A DNA stretch of 58,609 nucleotides from Verrucomicrobiota bacterium (lineage in GTDB: Bacteria > Verrucomicrobiota > Verrucomicrobiia > Limisphaerales > UBA11358): assembly GCA_028872915.1 (NCBI GenBank), contig JAGWNY010000019.1, positions 1 to 58,609 of the forward strand. The letters run 5' to 3'. Below the pieces are notes generated by a model. The model saw only the letters and a program-made list of their open reading frames with translations. It had not been told where the DNA came from and did no database searches. A program made the translations under genes and the position numbers. Shown in pieces: positions 18,730-27,879 of this stretch (position 1 is its first letter; every line of letters starts with the position of its first letter).

Positions 18730-18858
18730 CGCCAAGATTTCGACGGAGGCCACCCATTCAAAATCCGGCTGGCCGATGATGGAAAGCAAAACCTTCTCGG
18801 GAAGCCGGTCGCGGAGAATGGCTGAAACAACGACGTTCGTATCAAGGACCACCCTCAT
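18730..18858 (-). pseudogene. Truncated PIN-domain (VapC-like) toxin gene
   Basis: About 43 codons on the minus strand begin MRVVLDTNVVVSAILRDRLP and run to WVASVEILA, matching the start of PIN-family toxins (first acidic residue D6). After that, similarity stops and the frame runs antisense into arsC, so the C-terminal half with the remaining acidic residues is missing. A short in-frame tail ending AAKWLASCRAGK just upstream overlaps its start codon as ATGA and may be the remains of an antitoxin, but it has no start. The remnant suggests that insertion or deletion joined the ars operon to a former toxin-antitoxin locus. The rest of 18696-19109 shows no gene. Confidence 0.65.
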
Positions 18859-19045
18859 TTGCCGGCGCGGCAGGAGGCGAGCCATTTGGCGGCGCCGGAT
18901 TTTATTTTTGCGGCATCGGCGGCGGGAACGATGTCCGCTGACGGCGCGGGGCCTTTTCGGCGTGCGCGAAAACCCGCCGGGCGCGGAAAGACCGTGGTTC
19001 AGCGCGCGACAACTTTTCGGGGAATTTTCTTCCGTTGAAAATTGG

Positions 19046-19073
19046 TTGACGCATCCCAAAATTCGCCTATTGT
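19046..19073 (+). promoter_or_regulatory. Candidate sigma-70 promoter of the small exported protein gene
   Basis: TTGACG, 16 bases, TATTGT. The predicted start would lie near 19080, leaving a leader of about 30 bases before the ATG at 19110. Confidence 0.5.
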
Positions 19074-19109
19074 CGGGCGCGGCGGGAGTTGTCCGTTTTT
19101 TCCTTTTGC

Positions 19110-19868
19110 ATGATGATAAAGAGTCTGGTGGCAACAGGGATTTGTTTTCTTACGCTGCCATGCTTTCGGGCGGCGGCCGATTGCATCGTATCCTTCAACC
19201 CGCCGGATGATTCCACGCGCTCGCTGCTCATTTATAGCGGCCAGGGCGGCCGGGTGGGATGGACCCAGGCGGACAACTATGTGAGCGTGAACATTTGGGC
19301 GAGTCTCACGTCGAACAATCGAACGGGACAGACGGGATACGCATATTTAACCACGAAGATTGGCCCGGGGACTTCCGTGGCCAATCAAATTGCCTCCACG
19401 TCCTTCACGTTCCCGCCGGCCTGGACAAATGTTCTCCTGTTCCAAAACCTTGCGCTTCCAGCCGGCGCCTACTATCTATCCATCATCGGCGATTCCTCAA
19501 GCTCGGGCTACTGGGCGTTCAACACCCACCCGGTCACAGGACCGAACGTGACGTTTTACGGGGCCTACGGAGCATCCGGCAGCGTGAGCAATTATTTCCC
19601 CGCCACCGGGTATGACAGTTCACCGACGCCGCAGGATTTCACCGTTCAGGGCCTGGACATTACGCACCCGATTTTGCAAATTGCGCCGAGCGGCAATTTC
19701 GCGCTGTTGTCATGGAAGACAAACGCTTCGGGTTTCACTCTTGAATCCTCAAGGGACTTGAACGGGACCAATTGGCAGGACGTTCCGCAGCCGCCGGCGG
19801 TCATTTCGGACAGCTACGTAGTGCCGGTCAATGCCGCGGGAACGGAGTTTTACAGGCTGAGGAAATGA
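19110..19868 (+). CDS. Exported protein of unknown function
   Basis: 252 residues from the ATG at 19110; a TTG seven codons upstream is less likely. Residues 1-23 form a signal peptide. The rest is beta-rich (SFNPPDDSTRSLLIYSG, PAGAYYLSIIGDSSSSGYW) and resembles the choice-of-anchor type exported domains of Verrucomicrobiota. The C-terminal 60 residues (SWKTNASGFTLESSRDL to EFYRLRK) form a short beta-module of the FYRL type that I have seen at the end of many exported proteins of this phylum; its role is not known. No catalytic motif is visible. It has its own promoter and precedes purL by 100 bases. Confidence 0.75.
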   Translation: MMIKSLVATGICFLTLPCFRAAADCIVSFNPPDDSTRSLLIYSGQGGRVGWTQADNYVSVNIWASLTSNNRTGQTGYAYLTTKIGPGTSVANQIASTSFTFPPAWTNVLLFQNLALPAGAYYLSIIGDSSSSGYWAFNTHPVTGPNVTFYGAYGASGSVSNYFPATGYDSSPTPQDFTVQGLDITHPILQIAPSGNFALLSWKTNASGFTLESSRDLNGTNWQDVPQPPAVISDSYVVPVNAAGTEFYRLRK

Positions 19869-19968
19869 GGGCCGAGCGGGAGCCGTCGGACAGGCGGCCA
19901 GGCCATTCTCCGGATTGGGTTGGCTTGATGCCGCCGGGCGAATTCATTATGCTCGGAGGCGAATTGAA

Positions 19969-22473
19969 ATGACCGAGCCGCCGCTGACCCCAGAACTGAT
20001 CGCCAAACACAATCTTACGGACGAGGAATTCAAGCATGTCCTGGAAATTCTGGGGCGGGCGCCTACTTACACCGAATTGGGCATCTTTTCGGTAATGTGG
20101 AGCGAGCATTGCAGCTACAAGAACACGCGGCCGCTGCTGAAGACGTTTCCCACCAGTTCGTCGAAAATTCTGGTGGGCGCCGGCCAGGAAAACGCCGGGG
20201 TGATTGACATTGGGGACGGGCTGGCCATCGCTTTCAAGATCGAATCCCATAATCATCCCAGCGCGGTTGAACCATTTCAAGGCGCGGCGACCGGGGTTGG
20301 CGGCATCATTCGCGATATCTTTACCATGGGCGCGCGCCCGGTTTGCGCGATGAATTCCCTGCGATTTGGACCGATCATCGAACCTCGCGGGAATGAGCCA
20401 ACGAACGGCGGCGCGGCACCCGTGGCGGAGGCGATGGCGCGCGAATCGGGACTGGCGGGGGCTGGAAACGCCGTTCCGGCGGTCGCTTCCCTTGAAACGG
20501 CCACGCGGAAGCCGCGATTTCTGAACAACCGCCGTTTGTTTGCCGGCGTGGTGAGCGGCATCGCCCATTATGGGAACTGTTTCGGCATTCCAACCATTGC
20601 CGGCGAGGTGTATTTTGACCCGTCTTACGAGGGCAATCCGCTTGTCAATGCCTTTTGCCTCGGCGTCCTGCGGCATGATCAAATTGCCCGTGGCGCGGCC
20701 CGCGGCATCGGCAATCCTGTTTTTTACGTGGGACCCGCCACGGGCAGGGACGGGCTGGCGGGGGCGGCATTTGCCTCGCAGGACCTCACGGAACAATCCG
20801 CCGGGCAACAACGCGGAGCGGTTCAGGTGGGGGATCCGTTCATGGAAAAACTGGTGTGCGAAGCGTGCCTGGAACTGCTGGCCACCGGGGCCGTGGCCGG
20901 CATTCAGGACATGGGCGCGGCCGGGCTGACCTGTTCGACGTGTGAAACGGCGGCGCGCGCCGGCACCGGAATTGAAATTGAATTGGACAGGGTTCCGCAG
21001 CGCGCTGCGGGGATGAGCAGCTATGAAATCATGCTCTCGGAGTCGCAGGAGCGGATGCTGGTGATTGTCCACAAGGGCCGCGAGAGCGATGTAAAGCGTA
21101 TTTTTGAGAAATGGGGCCTGCCGTGGGCGGAGATCGGTTTTGTCACGGACACGGGCCGCATGATTGTCAAGCAGCATGGGCGGATCGTGGCGGATATTCC
21201 GGCCAAAAAGATTGCGGACGAATCGCCCGTATATGAGCGCGAGGCGCGGGAACCGGCTTATTTGAAGGAGGCGCGGGCTTTCCGGCTGGATGGGGTGGCG
21301 GACTGCTGCTCGCCGGTCTCCGACCTGTTGAAATTATTGGCCTGGCCGACGATTGCCTCCAAGAACTGGGTGTATCGCCAATATGATCACATGGTGCGCG
21401 ACGGCTCGGTGGTTTGTCCGGGCAGCGACGCCGCCGTGATCCGCATCAAGGCGGATTCGCTGCCGCCCGCCCCTTCGCCGAATGACCGGGGGACGGAGGC
21501 GGCGGCTTTCCCGGAAAAGCTTCTGGCGTTGAGCGTGGATTGCAACGCCGCTTATGTTTATCTGGACCCTTACGAAGGCGGAAAAATCGCCGTCGCGGAG
21601 GCCTGCAGGAACCTTGCCTGTTCGGGCGCGGCGCCGCTGGGGGTGACGGACAATCTGAATTTCGGGAATCCGTTCAATCCGGAATTATTCTGGCAATTGA
21701 AGGAATCCGTTCGCGGGATGGCGGAAGCCTGCGCCGCGTTCAACGCGCCGGTGACGGGCGGCAATTGCTCGCTTTACAATCAAAGCCCCGCCGGCCCGAT
21801 TGACCCGACGCCTACGGTTGCGGTGGTCGGCCTGATTGAAAAGCCGGAGCACGTGACGACGCAATGGTTCAAGGACGAGGGAGACGCAATCATTCTGCTG
21901 GGCGAATCCGCCGATCAGAGCGATCCGCTTTTGGGACTGGGCGGAAGCGCGTATTTGCAGGTCGTTTATGGAGAGAAGACCGGTTTGCCGCCGTGTTGCG
22001 ACCTGGAAAAAGCCCGGACGCTCCATACCGCCTTGCTCGGCCTGATTCACAGCGGCGCAATCAAAAGCGCCCATGATTGCAGCGAAGGCGGATTGCTGGT
22101 CTGCCTGGCTGAGTGCTGCATCTCCCAACTCGCCGGGAGCGGGACGCCGCGATGGATGGGAGCGAAGATTGACTTCGATTTGCCGCGAGAGGCCACAGCG
22201 CGTCCGTGGCAGGGAGAAGGCGCGGCGCCCGCCCGACTGGACGCGCTGTTATTTGGCGAAGGACAGTCGCGCATCGTGGTGACTTGTGATTTTCGTGACG
22301 CGGCGAAAGTGGTTGGGCGGGCAAAGCTGCTGGGTGTGCCCGCTGCGCCGCTGGGCCGGGTGGGCGGCGACGCGTTGTCCTTTAACACGCCGCAAGGCCG
22401 GTTCAGCGTATCGCCGGCTGAAATGCATGATGTCTGGTGGAATGCGATCGCACGGGCGATGGGGGGAGGGTGA
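19969..22473 (+). CDS. purL: Phosphoribosylformylglycinamidine synthase subunit PurL
   Basis: 834 residues. It catalyses the ATP- and glutamine-dependent conversion of FGAR to FGAM in purine synthesis, with PurQ and PurS elsewhere. Conserved segments include SVMWSEHCSYKNTR (41-54), the active-site region IESHNHPSAVEPFQGAATG (91-109, H94) and later PVTGGNCSLYNQ. It is the small-type PurL without the glutaminase domain but longer than the usual 720-770, partly because of a Pro-rich insert around LPPAPSPNDRGTEAAAF. The ATG at 19969 has GGAGG nine bases upstream; an upstream in-frame ATG at 19915 lacks this support. Confidence 0.96.
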   Translation: MTEPPLTPELIAKHNLTDEEFKHVLEILGRAPTYTELGIFSVMWSEHCSYKNTRPLLKTFPTSSSKILVGAGQENAGVIDIGDGLAIAFKIESHNHPSAVEPFQGAATGVGGIIRDIFTMGARPVCAMNSLRFGPIIEPRGNEPTNGGAAPVAEAMARESGLAGAGNAVPAVASLETATRKPRFLNNRRLFAGVVSGIAHYGNCFGIPTIAGEVYFDPSYEGNPLVNAFCLGVLRHDQIARGAARGIGNPVFYVGPATGRDGLAGAAFASQDLTEQSAGQQRGAVQVGDPFMEKLVCEACLELLATGAVAGIQDMGAAGLTCSTCETAARAGTGIEIELDRVPQRAAGMSSYEIMLSESQERMLVIVHKGRESDVKRIFEKWGLPWAEIGFVTDTGRMIVKQHGRIVADIPAKKIADESPVYEREAREPAYLKEARAFRLDGVADCCSPVSDLLKLLAWPTIASKNWVYRQYDHMVRDGSVVCPGSDAAVIRIKADSLPPAPSPNDRGTEAAAFPEKLLALSVDCNAAYVYLDPYEGGKIAVAEACRNLACSGAAPLGVTDNLNFGNPFNPELFWQLKESVRGMAEACAAFNAPVTGGNCSLYNQSPAGPIDPTPTVAVVGLIEKPEHVTTQWFKDEGDAIILLGESADQSDPLLGLGGSAYLQVVYGEKTGLPPCCDLEKARTLHTALLGLIHSGAIKSAHDCSEGGLLVCLAECCISQLAGSGTPRWMGAKIDFDLPREATARPWQGEGAAPARLDALLFGEGQSRIVVTCDFRDAAKVVGRAKLLGVPAAPLGRVGGDALSFNTPQGRFSVSPAEMHDVWWNAIARAMGGG

Positions 22474-22493
22474 AGAAGACTCGCGCAACGCGA

Positions 22494-22509
22494 AGGCGCG
22501 GGGGCGCCT
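22494..22509. terminator. Short GC-rich hairpin between convergent purL and glgB
   Basis: AGGCGC and GCGCCT flank GGGG in the 36-base gap between the two converging genes. There is no U tract; it could end transcription in both directions. Confidence 0.35.
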
Positions 22510-24711
22510 CTATTGGCTCGATGGCTGAAGAACGGTAACGCCGAGAGGAGCAAGGCAAAGTTCGGCGGAATTGGGCTGGGTATGCCATCGCCAGGGCGTT
22601 GACCAGACGCCGCCAAGGTTTCCGCGATTGCCCCCGCCATAGATGGCAGCGTCACTGTTGAGAATTTCCCGCCAATGGCCGGACCGCGGGAGACCCACGC
22701 GATAGGGCCAGCGCATCACGGGGGTAAGGTTCAGGACAACGGCGATGGGGTCGGAACCGTCGGGTTTTTGGCGGATGAAGGAGAGAACGCTGTTTTCGTT
22801 GTCGGCACAGTCAATCCAGTAAAAGCCGCCCGGATCGTAGTCGGATTGCCAGAGGGAGGGATTGGCGCGGTAGATTTTGTTCAGGTCCTCGACAAATTTC
22901 TGGAGGCCGCGGTGATAGGGGCCGGCGTCCAGGAGCCACCAATCCAACTGGCCGTTTTCGTTCCATTCGGCGCGCTGGCCAAATTCGGCACCCATGAAGA
23001 GAAGTTTTTTGCCTGGAAAAAGCCATTGGTAGGCAAGCAAGGCACGGAGGTTGGCAAATTTGAGCCAATCATCGCCGGGCATGCGACCCAGGAGGGAGGC
23101 CTTGCCATGGACGACTTCATCGTGGGAAAGCGGGAGAATGAAGTTTTCGTGGTGATGATAGAGCATGGCAAAGGTGAGATTGTTTTGATGGAATTTTCTG
23201 AAGACGGGGTCGCGGCTGAAGTAGTTGAGCGTATCGTGCATCCAGCCCATGTTCCATTTGAAAGAGAAGCCGAGGCCGCCGAGGTATGGGGGACGGGTGA
23301 CCTGGGGCCAGGCGGTGGACTCCTCGGCGATGGTGACGACTCCGGGAAATTCGGTGTGGGTGATGTGATTGAATTTTCTGATGAAATCGAGGGCTTCGAG
23401 GTTTTCGCGGCCGCCGAAGGCGTTGGGAACCCATTCCCCTTCCCCGCGGGAATAATCGAGATAAAGCATGGAAGCCACGGCGTCCACGCGAAGGCCATCC
23501 ACGTGAAAGCGGTCGCACCAATAGAGGGCGTTGGCGACGAGAAAGTTGGAAACTTCGTGGCGACCGTAATTGAAAATGAGGGTGCCCCAATCGCGATGCT
23601 CGCCACGGCGCGGGTCATCGTGTTCGAAGAGAGCGGTGCCATCAAAGCGGGCCAATGCCCAGTCGTCGCGGGGAAAATGGGCCGGGACCCAGTCCAGGAT
23701 GACGCCGATGCCGGCTTGATGGAGGGCGTTGACAAGAAATTGAAAATCTTCGGGCAGGCCATAACGGCTTGTGGGGGCATAATAGCCGGTGACTTGATAG
23801 CCCCAGGAGGGATAAAAGGCGTGTTCGGCGACGGGCAGAAACTCCACGTGGGTGAAGCCCATGCGCTGGAGGTATAGCACAAGAGGGTCGGCCAACTCAC
23901 GCCAACTCCACGATTCGCCGGCCGATTTCTTCCGCCAGGAGCCTGGATGAATTTCGTAAATGCTGATGGGCGAGCGGAGACATTCGTGATGGCGGCGTTT
24001 TTCCATCCAGTCCGAGTCGGTCCAGTTGAATTTCTTCGTATTCCAGACGATGGCGGCGTTTTTAGGAGGGATTTCGAAGAAAAAACCGAACGGGTCGGTC
24101 TTCAATTTGACACGGCCGGCGCGATCTCGGATTTCGAACTTATAGTGGGCGCCTTCGGCGACGCCGGGAATGAAAATTTCCCATACGCCGGAAGCGCCGA
24201 GCAGACGCATGGAATGGCAGCGCCCGTCCCAATTGTTAAAGGCGCCAACGACGCTGACGCGGGCGGCATTGGGCGCCCAAACGGCGAAACTGGCGCCGTG
24301 GACACCGTCCACGACGCGCAGTTGGGCGCCGAGTTTTTCATAAATTTTGCGTTCGTCGCCTTTGCCGAAAAGGAAGAGGTCGGTTTCGCCGAGGGTGGGC
24401 AAAAAGGAATAAGGGTCGCGGGTCCGGCGGACATGGCCTTGATGATTGGTGACGACGAGGTCGTAGGCATAAACGCGGCCGGCGGCAGTCGTGCGGCCTT
24501 CAAAGAGGTCGGTATTGGGTACGCGCGAGAGTTCGAATGCGGGCCTGTCTTTTTGATGAACGGGTTGGATTTCGACTTTTGCGGCATCGGGCAGGAGGGC
24601 GCGGACGACGAGGCCGGCGCCGTCGCCGAGGGGGTGCATACCCAGGAGGGAATGAGGGGATTGATGTTTGAGTTCGATAATGCTCCTCAATTCGTCAGCC
24701 GTGAGAATCAT
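22510..24711 (-). CDS. glgB: 1,4-alpha-glucan branching enzyme GlgB
   Basis: 733 residues, matching the long GlgB type. Two N-terminal beta-sandwich modules (about 10-110 and CBM48-like 120-220) precede the GH13 barrel. The catalytic residues are D410 in GLRVDAVAS, E463 in TIAEEST and D531 in LSHDEVVHGK, almost the same positions as in the E. coli enzyme. It introduces alpha-1,6 branches in glycogen. It follows coaE on the same strand after 53 bases; no other glycogen gene is in the window. Confidence 0.97.
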   Translation of the reverse strand: MILTADELRSIIELKHQSPHSLLGMHPLGDGAGLVVRALLPDAAKVEIQPVHQKDRPAFELSRVPNTDLFEGRTTAAGRVYAYDLVVTNHQGHVRRTRDPYSFLPTLGETDLFLFGKGDERKIYEKLGAQLRVVDGVHGASFAVWAPNAARVSVVGAFNNWDGRCHSMRLLGASGVWEIFIPGVAEGAHYKFEIRDRAGRVKLKTDPFGFFFEIPPKNAAIVWNTKKFNWTDSDWMEKRRHHECLRSPISIYEIHPGSWRKKSAGESWSWRELADPLVLYLQRMGFTHVEFLPVAEHAFYPSWGYQVTGYYAPTSRYGLPEDFQFLVNALHQAGIGVILDWVPAHFPRDDWALARFDGTALFEHDDPRRGEHRDWGTLIFNYGRHEVSNFLVANALYWCDRFHVDGLRVDAVASMLYLDYSRGEGEWVPNAFGGRENLEALDFIRKFNHITHTEFPGVVTIAEESTAWPQVTRPPYLGGLGFSFKWNMGWMHDTLNYFSRDPVFRKFHQNNLTFAMLYHHHENFILPLSHDEVVHGKASLLGRMPGDDWLKFANLRALLAYQWLFPGKKLLFMGAEFGQRAEWNENGQLDWWLLDAGPYHRGLQKFVEDLNKIYRANPSLWQSDYDPGGFYWIDCADNENSVLSFIRQKPDGSDPIAVVLNLTPVMRWPYRVGLPRSGHWREILNSDAAIYGGGNRGNLGGVWSTPWRWHTQPNSAELCLAPLGVTVLQPSSQ

Positions 24712-24764
24712 GGCGGAGGCAATGTAACAGAAAAAGGGGAAAGAGAAAGGCGGGAGTTGGCTCG

Positions 24765-25355
24765 CTATGAGGCAAGGCGGGCAAGGATGCGGTCGAGTTG
24801 GGCGGAGTGGTTTTCGAGCGCACCCTCGGTCCAGATTACAAAATCGGATCGGGCAATTTTATCTTCCACGGGCCATTGGGCGGCGACGCGGCGGCGGATA
24901 TGGTCCATGGTCCAGCCGCGTTCCAAAAGACGGCGGGTTTGGGCGGCGGAGGAACAGGCGGCGCAGATGATTTTATCGAAGCGGCCGGCGGCGTTTGTCT
25001 CGAAAAGGAGAGGAATGACGACAACGGCGAGGGGAACATTTTGGGCGCGCCAGGCCGCGGCTTGATCGAGCCAGCGTTGGCGGATTGGCGGATGAAGAAT
25101 GGCTTCAAGTTTTTGGCGGGCCGCGGCGTTGGCAAAGACGATGCCGGCCAATTTAGCGCGGGACAGTTCGCCATTGGGCTGAAGAATTTCCGGGCCGAAG
25201 GCGGCCTGAATTTGGGCCAGGGCCGGCTGGCCGGGCCGAACGAGTTCGCGGGCGATTTCGTCGGTATCGGCGACCGGGACATTGCGGCCGCGGAGAAAGC
25301 GCGCGGCGGTGGATTTGCCCATACCGACGCCGCCGGTCAAGCCGCAGAGTTTCAT
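24765..25355 (-). CDS. coaE: Dephospho-CoA kinase CoaE
   Basis: 196 residues with P-loop GGVGMGKST at 8-16 and the family motif VADTDEIARELV (27-38). VVVIPLLFE is the conserved lid-side segment. It phosphorylates dephospho-CoA to CoA in the cytoplasm. It lies between the S53 peptidase gene (93 bases upstream) and glgB. A small CGGAT/ATCCG hairpin sits upstream at 25393-25407. Confidence 0.95.
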   Translation of the reverse strand: MKLCGLTGGVGMGKSTAARFLRGRNVPVADTDEIARELVRPGQPALAQIQAAFGPEILQPNGELSRAKLAGIVFANAAARQKLEAILHPPIRQRWLDQAAAWRAQNVPLAVVVIPLLFETNAAGRFDKIICAACSSAAQTRRLLERGWTMDHIRRRVAAQWPVEDKIARSDFVIWTEGALENHSAQLDRILARLAS

Positions 25356-25448
25356 GGCCTTATTTAGCCATGGATTGAATACGGATGAAACACGGATTTT
25401 TGATCCGAGGCGAAGCGGACCCAGTCCCCTGCCAGTATTAAAGGGCGA

Positions 25449-27848
25449 TCAGGGGCCGACGCGGTCGCGGAAAAATTGGTCGGGCGCGCCGGGAGAAATG
25501 ATATTGGTGTAGGTAAAGGAGCCGACGTTGGTATAAACGGGGAGCCAGGGGCCGGTGGAAAGGTTGGTGGCGGCCTCGATGACGTTGGTCAGGCCGGGCT
25601 GGTTAATGACGTTGAACTGGAATTTGCCGTTGGAGACAACCACGCTATTGGTGGCGATTTGGGGCGGCGCCCCGATGGCGACAATGACGCTTGCGGACGC
25701 GGCATCATCGGCCGGGTTTGGATCGGGAGTGAAGGCGGTGACGGTGGCGGAGTTGGTGGCGGCGCCGATTTGGCCGGGCTGGACGGTCAGCGTGAGGAGC
25801 GCGCCGGAATTCACCGCGAGATTGCCGACGTTCCAGGTGAGAAGCAAGCCGGTCTCGAGCGAACCCTGGGACAGATTGCTGGAGAGGAGTGTCGCCTGGG
25901 ACGGGAGGGAATCATAAACGAAGACATTGGTTGCGGACGAAGGCCCCCAATTGGTTACACCGACGAAATAGTTCACCGCGCCGCCCAGGATGATGGAATT
26001 TGTGGAGACGGACATAGAAAGGGCGTTGTCGGCGGCAAAGCCGACCGGGGTGGCCGTGGCCAGGTTGAGGATCCAGCCATTGGCGACGTTGCCGGAATCC
26101 AGGACTTGATCATCCTGGATGAAAAGTCCCCAAGCGCCATTGGGGTTGCCGCCATCGAGAGCGGACAAGGATGAGCCATAGGGAGGAAGCGGGGCGGAGA
26201 CATGAGTGGCGGCGACGGTGACGAGAGCATTGATGAGATTCGTGCCATTGGGGGTGCCCAAGCCGGTGCAAAGATCATAGCCGGGGACGGCGACAAAGCG
26301 GTTGGGACTTTGGCTCCATTCGTTGTTGCCGGTGGTGATGTCATGGAAGTCGCTGGTGTAATTAGGAGATTGGAGCAGACCGTAGAGAGCGGGATTGATG
26401 AATCCCATGGAAGGCTTGCCGGAGGCGACAGCTTGTTCATTGACCAAGGCCATAAAACCGGCCCACAAGGGAGTCGCGGCGCTTGTGCCGCCGAAAACTC
26501 CCGAAGCACCGCCGCCAAAGAACACGGCAACATTGTCGGCGGTCAAAGCCACGTCGGGAATGTTGCGCATGGTGGAAGAACCGCCGCTGGCGGTAAAATT
26601 GACATTCGTTTGCCACGAAGGAATGGAATATGTGGTGCTGATGCCACCGCCGCTGCCGATGCCATCATAGGCGCTGCCATACTCGTTGCCCCAATTCCAT
26701 ACTGTTTCGGACTGCCAGCTTTTATCCGCCGCAGTGGTCAGAGTGGTGCCGCCGACAATGGTAATATAGGGATCATCGAGAGGAGTGTAGATCGGACCGA
26801 CCCAGGCATCATAATCGCCGGAAGCATTAAAGAAGGACTGGCCCTGCGCGGCAAATTGCTTGAAAATCTGCTCGGTTTCCGCGTCAATAGGATAACTCCA
26901 TGAGGCGCTCAACTGTTTGATTTGGGATTGTTGGGCCATGGCGTTCAAAATGTCATCGGTGTTATCGCCTTCAAAGACATAGACGGTGGAAATGCCCGGC
27001 GCCATGGAAATGACCATTTCAATGTCCAGTGAAACCTCATCATTGGCGATGCCAGGACCGCCGTTGTAACCGTCGAGCAAAATGGGGACGATGGGAATGC
27101 TTGTGGAAATGCCGGCCTGGGTCTCGTAGGCAGTAATATCGCTTTGATAAAAGCCCGAATCGAATTGCAAAAGGCCGACGCTCTGGCCGGAGCCTGTCAA
27201 CGTTACGCCAGGGGCGTAGGCATTGCGAAAATCGCTTCCGATGTAACTTCCGAAATAAGAGCCGCCTTGCGGCGCGGAAGCAGGCGATTTCAGCAACAGC
27301 GGACGAGGAAGCGCATAATTGTTCAGGCCGCTGACGTGAAAAATTGGGATGGACGAATCCACGGTGGGATTGCGATCCGGCGCAAAGAACTGGCGATGTT
27401 CCGTTGGGTGCTGATAGGTGCGCAGGATGACGTGGAAGGCTTTTTCGACGTTCAAGACGTTGCCGGTCACGTCCAGGAGGAGGCGATTGCTATATGTGCC
27501 TGATATGGCCAGGCCATTGGTTTTAGCGAATTGGATGACTTTTTGATAGTCGGCCTGGGAGGGACCGAAGGCCGCGGTGAATTCCGCCGGTGTCAGGAAA
27601 TGGTGATAGGCGGGACTGGAAGGGTCATAAACCTGCTGGAGGAAGCCGTCCAGCGCGGTTTGATTTTTCAAGGGCAGGCCGATGGCGAGTTTGAGGGTCT
27701 GACCGGCGGGCAACTGGCCGGTGGACTTCAGACCGGCGATGAGCGAAACAACATGGCTGGCGAGGACTTGCTCCGCGGCAGAAGCAGGAAGCACCGTTGC
27801 AAGGGACAATGCCAGCCCCATGCCTGCGGCGAATAAATTTTTCTTCAT
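25449..27848 (-). CDS. Exported S53-family (sedolisin/kumamolisin-like) serine peptidase with P-domain fragment and DUF11 domain
   Basis: 799 residues from MKKNLFAAG; nine codons upstream is another in-frame ATG without a good signal start. After a signal peptide (1-25) comes a pro-kumamolisin activation domain (about 30-180). The peptidase has E271 and D275 in NDEVSLDIEM, D345 in ASGDYDAW and S456 in GGTSAATP, spaced as in kumamolisin. The calcium-site segment is YDLCTGLGTPNG. The enzyme class is an acid-active endopeptidase that removes its own propeptide. After the peptidase, SAPLPPYGSSLS to GWILNLATA is the second half of a P-domain-like module, whose first half ends the upstream gene. 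Then follow a DUF11-type surface domain and a short beta-tail. It is the last gene of the exported-protein block. Confidence 0.92.
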   Translation of the reverse strand: MKKNLFAAGMGLALSLATVLPASAAEQVLASHVVSLIAGLKSTGQLPAGQTLKLAIGLPLKNQTALDGFLQQVYDPSSPAYHHFLTPAEFTAAFGPSQADYQKVIQFAKTNGLAISGTYSNRLLLDVTGNVLNVEKAFHVILRTYQHPTEHRQFFAPDRNPTVDSSIPIFHVSGLNNYALPRPLLLKSPASAPQGGSYFGSYIGSDFRNAYAPGVTLTGSGQSVGLLQFDSGFYQSDITAYETQAGISTSIPIVPILLDGYNGGPGIANDEVSLDIEMVISMAPGISTVYVFEGDNTDDILNAMAQQSQIKQLSASWSYPIDAETEQIFKQFAAQGQSFFNASGDYDAWVGPIYTPLDDPYITIVGGTTLTTAADKSWQSETVWNWGNEYGSAYDGIGSGGGISTTYSIPSWQTNVNFTASGGSSTMRNIPDVALTADNVAVFFGGGASGVFGGTSAATPLWAGFMALVNEQAVASGKPSMGFINPALYGLLQSPNYTSDFHDITTGNNEWSQSPNRFVAVPGYDLCTGLGTPNGTNLINALVTVAATHVSAPLPPYGSSLSALDGGNPNGAWGLFIQDDQVLDSGNVANGWILNLATATPVGFAADNALSMSVSTNSIILGGAVNYFVGVTNWGPSSATNVFVYDSLPSQATLLSSNLSQGSLETGLLLTWNVGNLAVNSGALLTLTVQPGQIGAATNSATVTAFTPDPNPADDAASASVIVAIGAPPQIATNSVVVSNGKFQFNVINQPGLTNVIEAATNLSTGPWLPVYTNVGSFTYTNIISPGAPDQFFRDRVGP

Positions 27849-27879
27849 AATGGCGTGTGGATGAAGTGTGAGCATGGGG

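Noticed and set aside
18637-19134. 165-codon minus-strand open frame as a complete gene
   Set aside because: Only codons 93-135 resemble a protein family (PIN); the rest has no motif and overlaps arsC antisense, so only a remnant is reported.
22675-25065. Two long plus-strand open frames (400 and 372 codons) opposite glgB and coaE
   Set aside because: They are antisense shadows of well-supported enzymes. No signal, domain or ribosome-binding site is seen.
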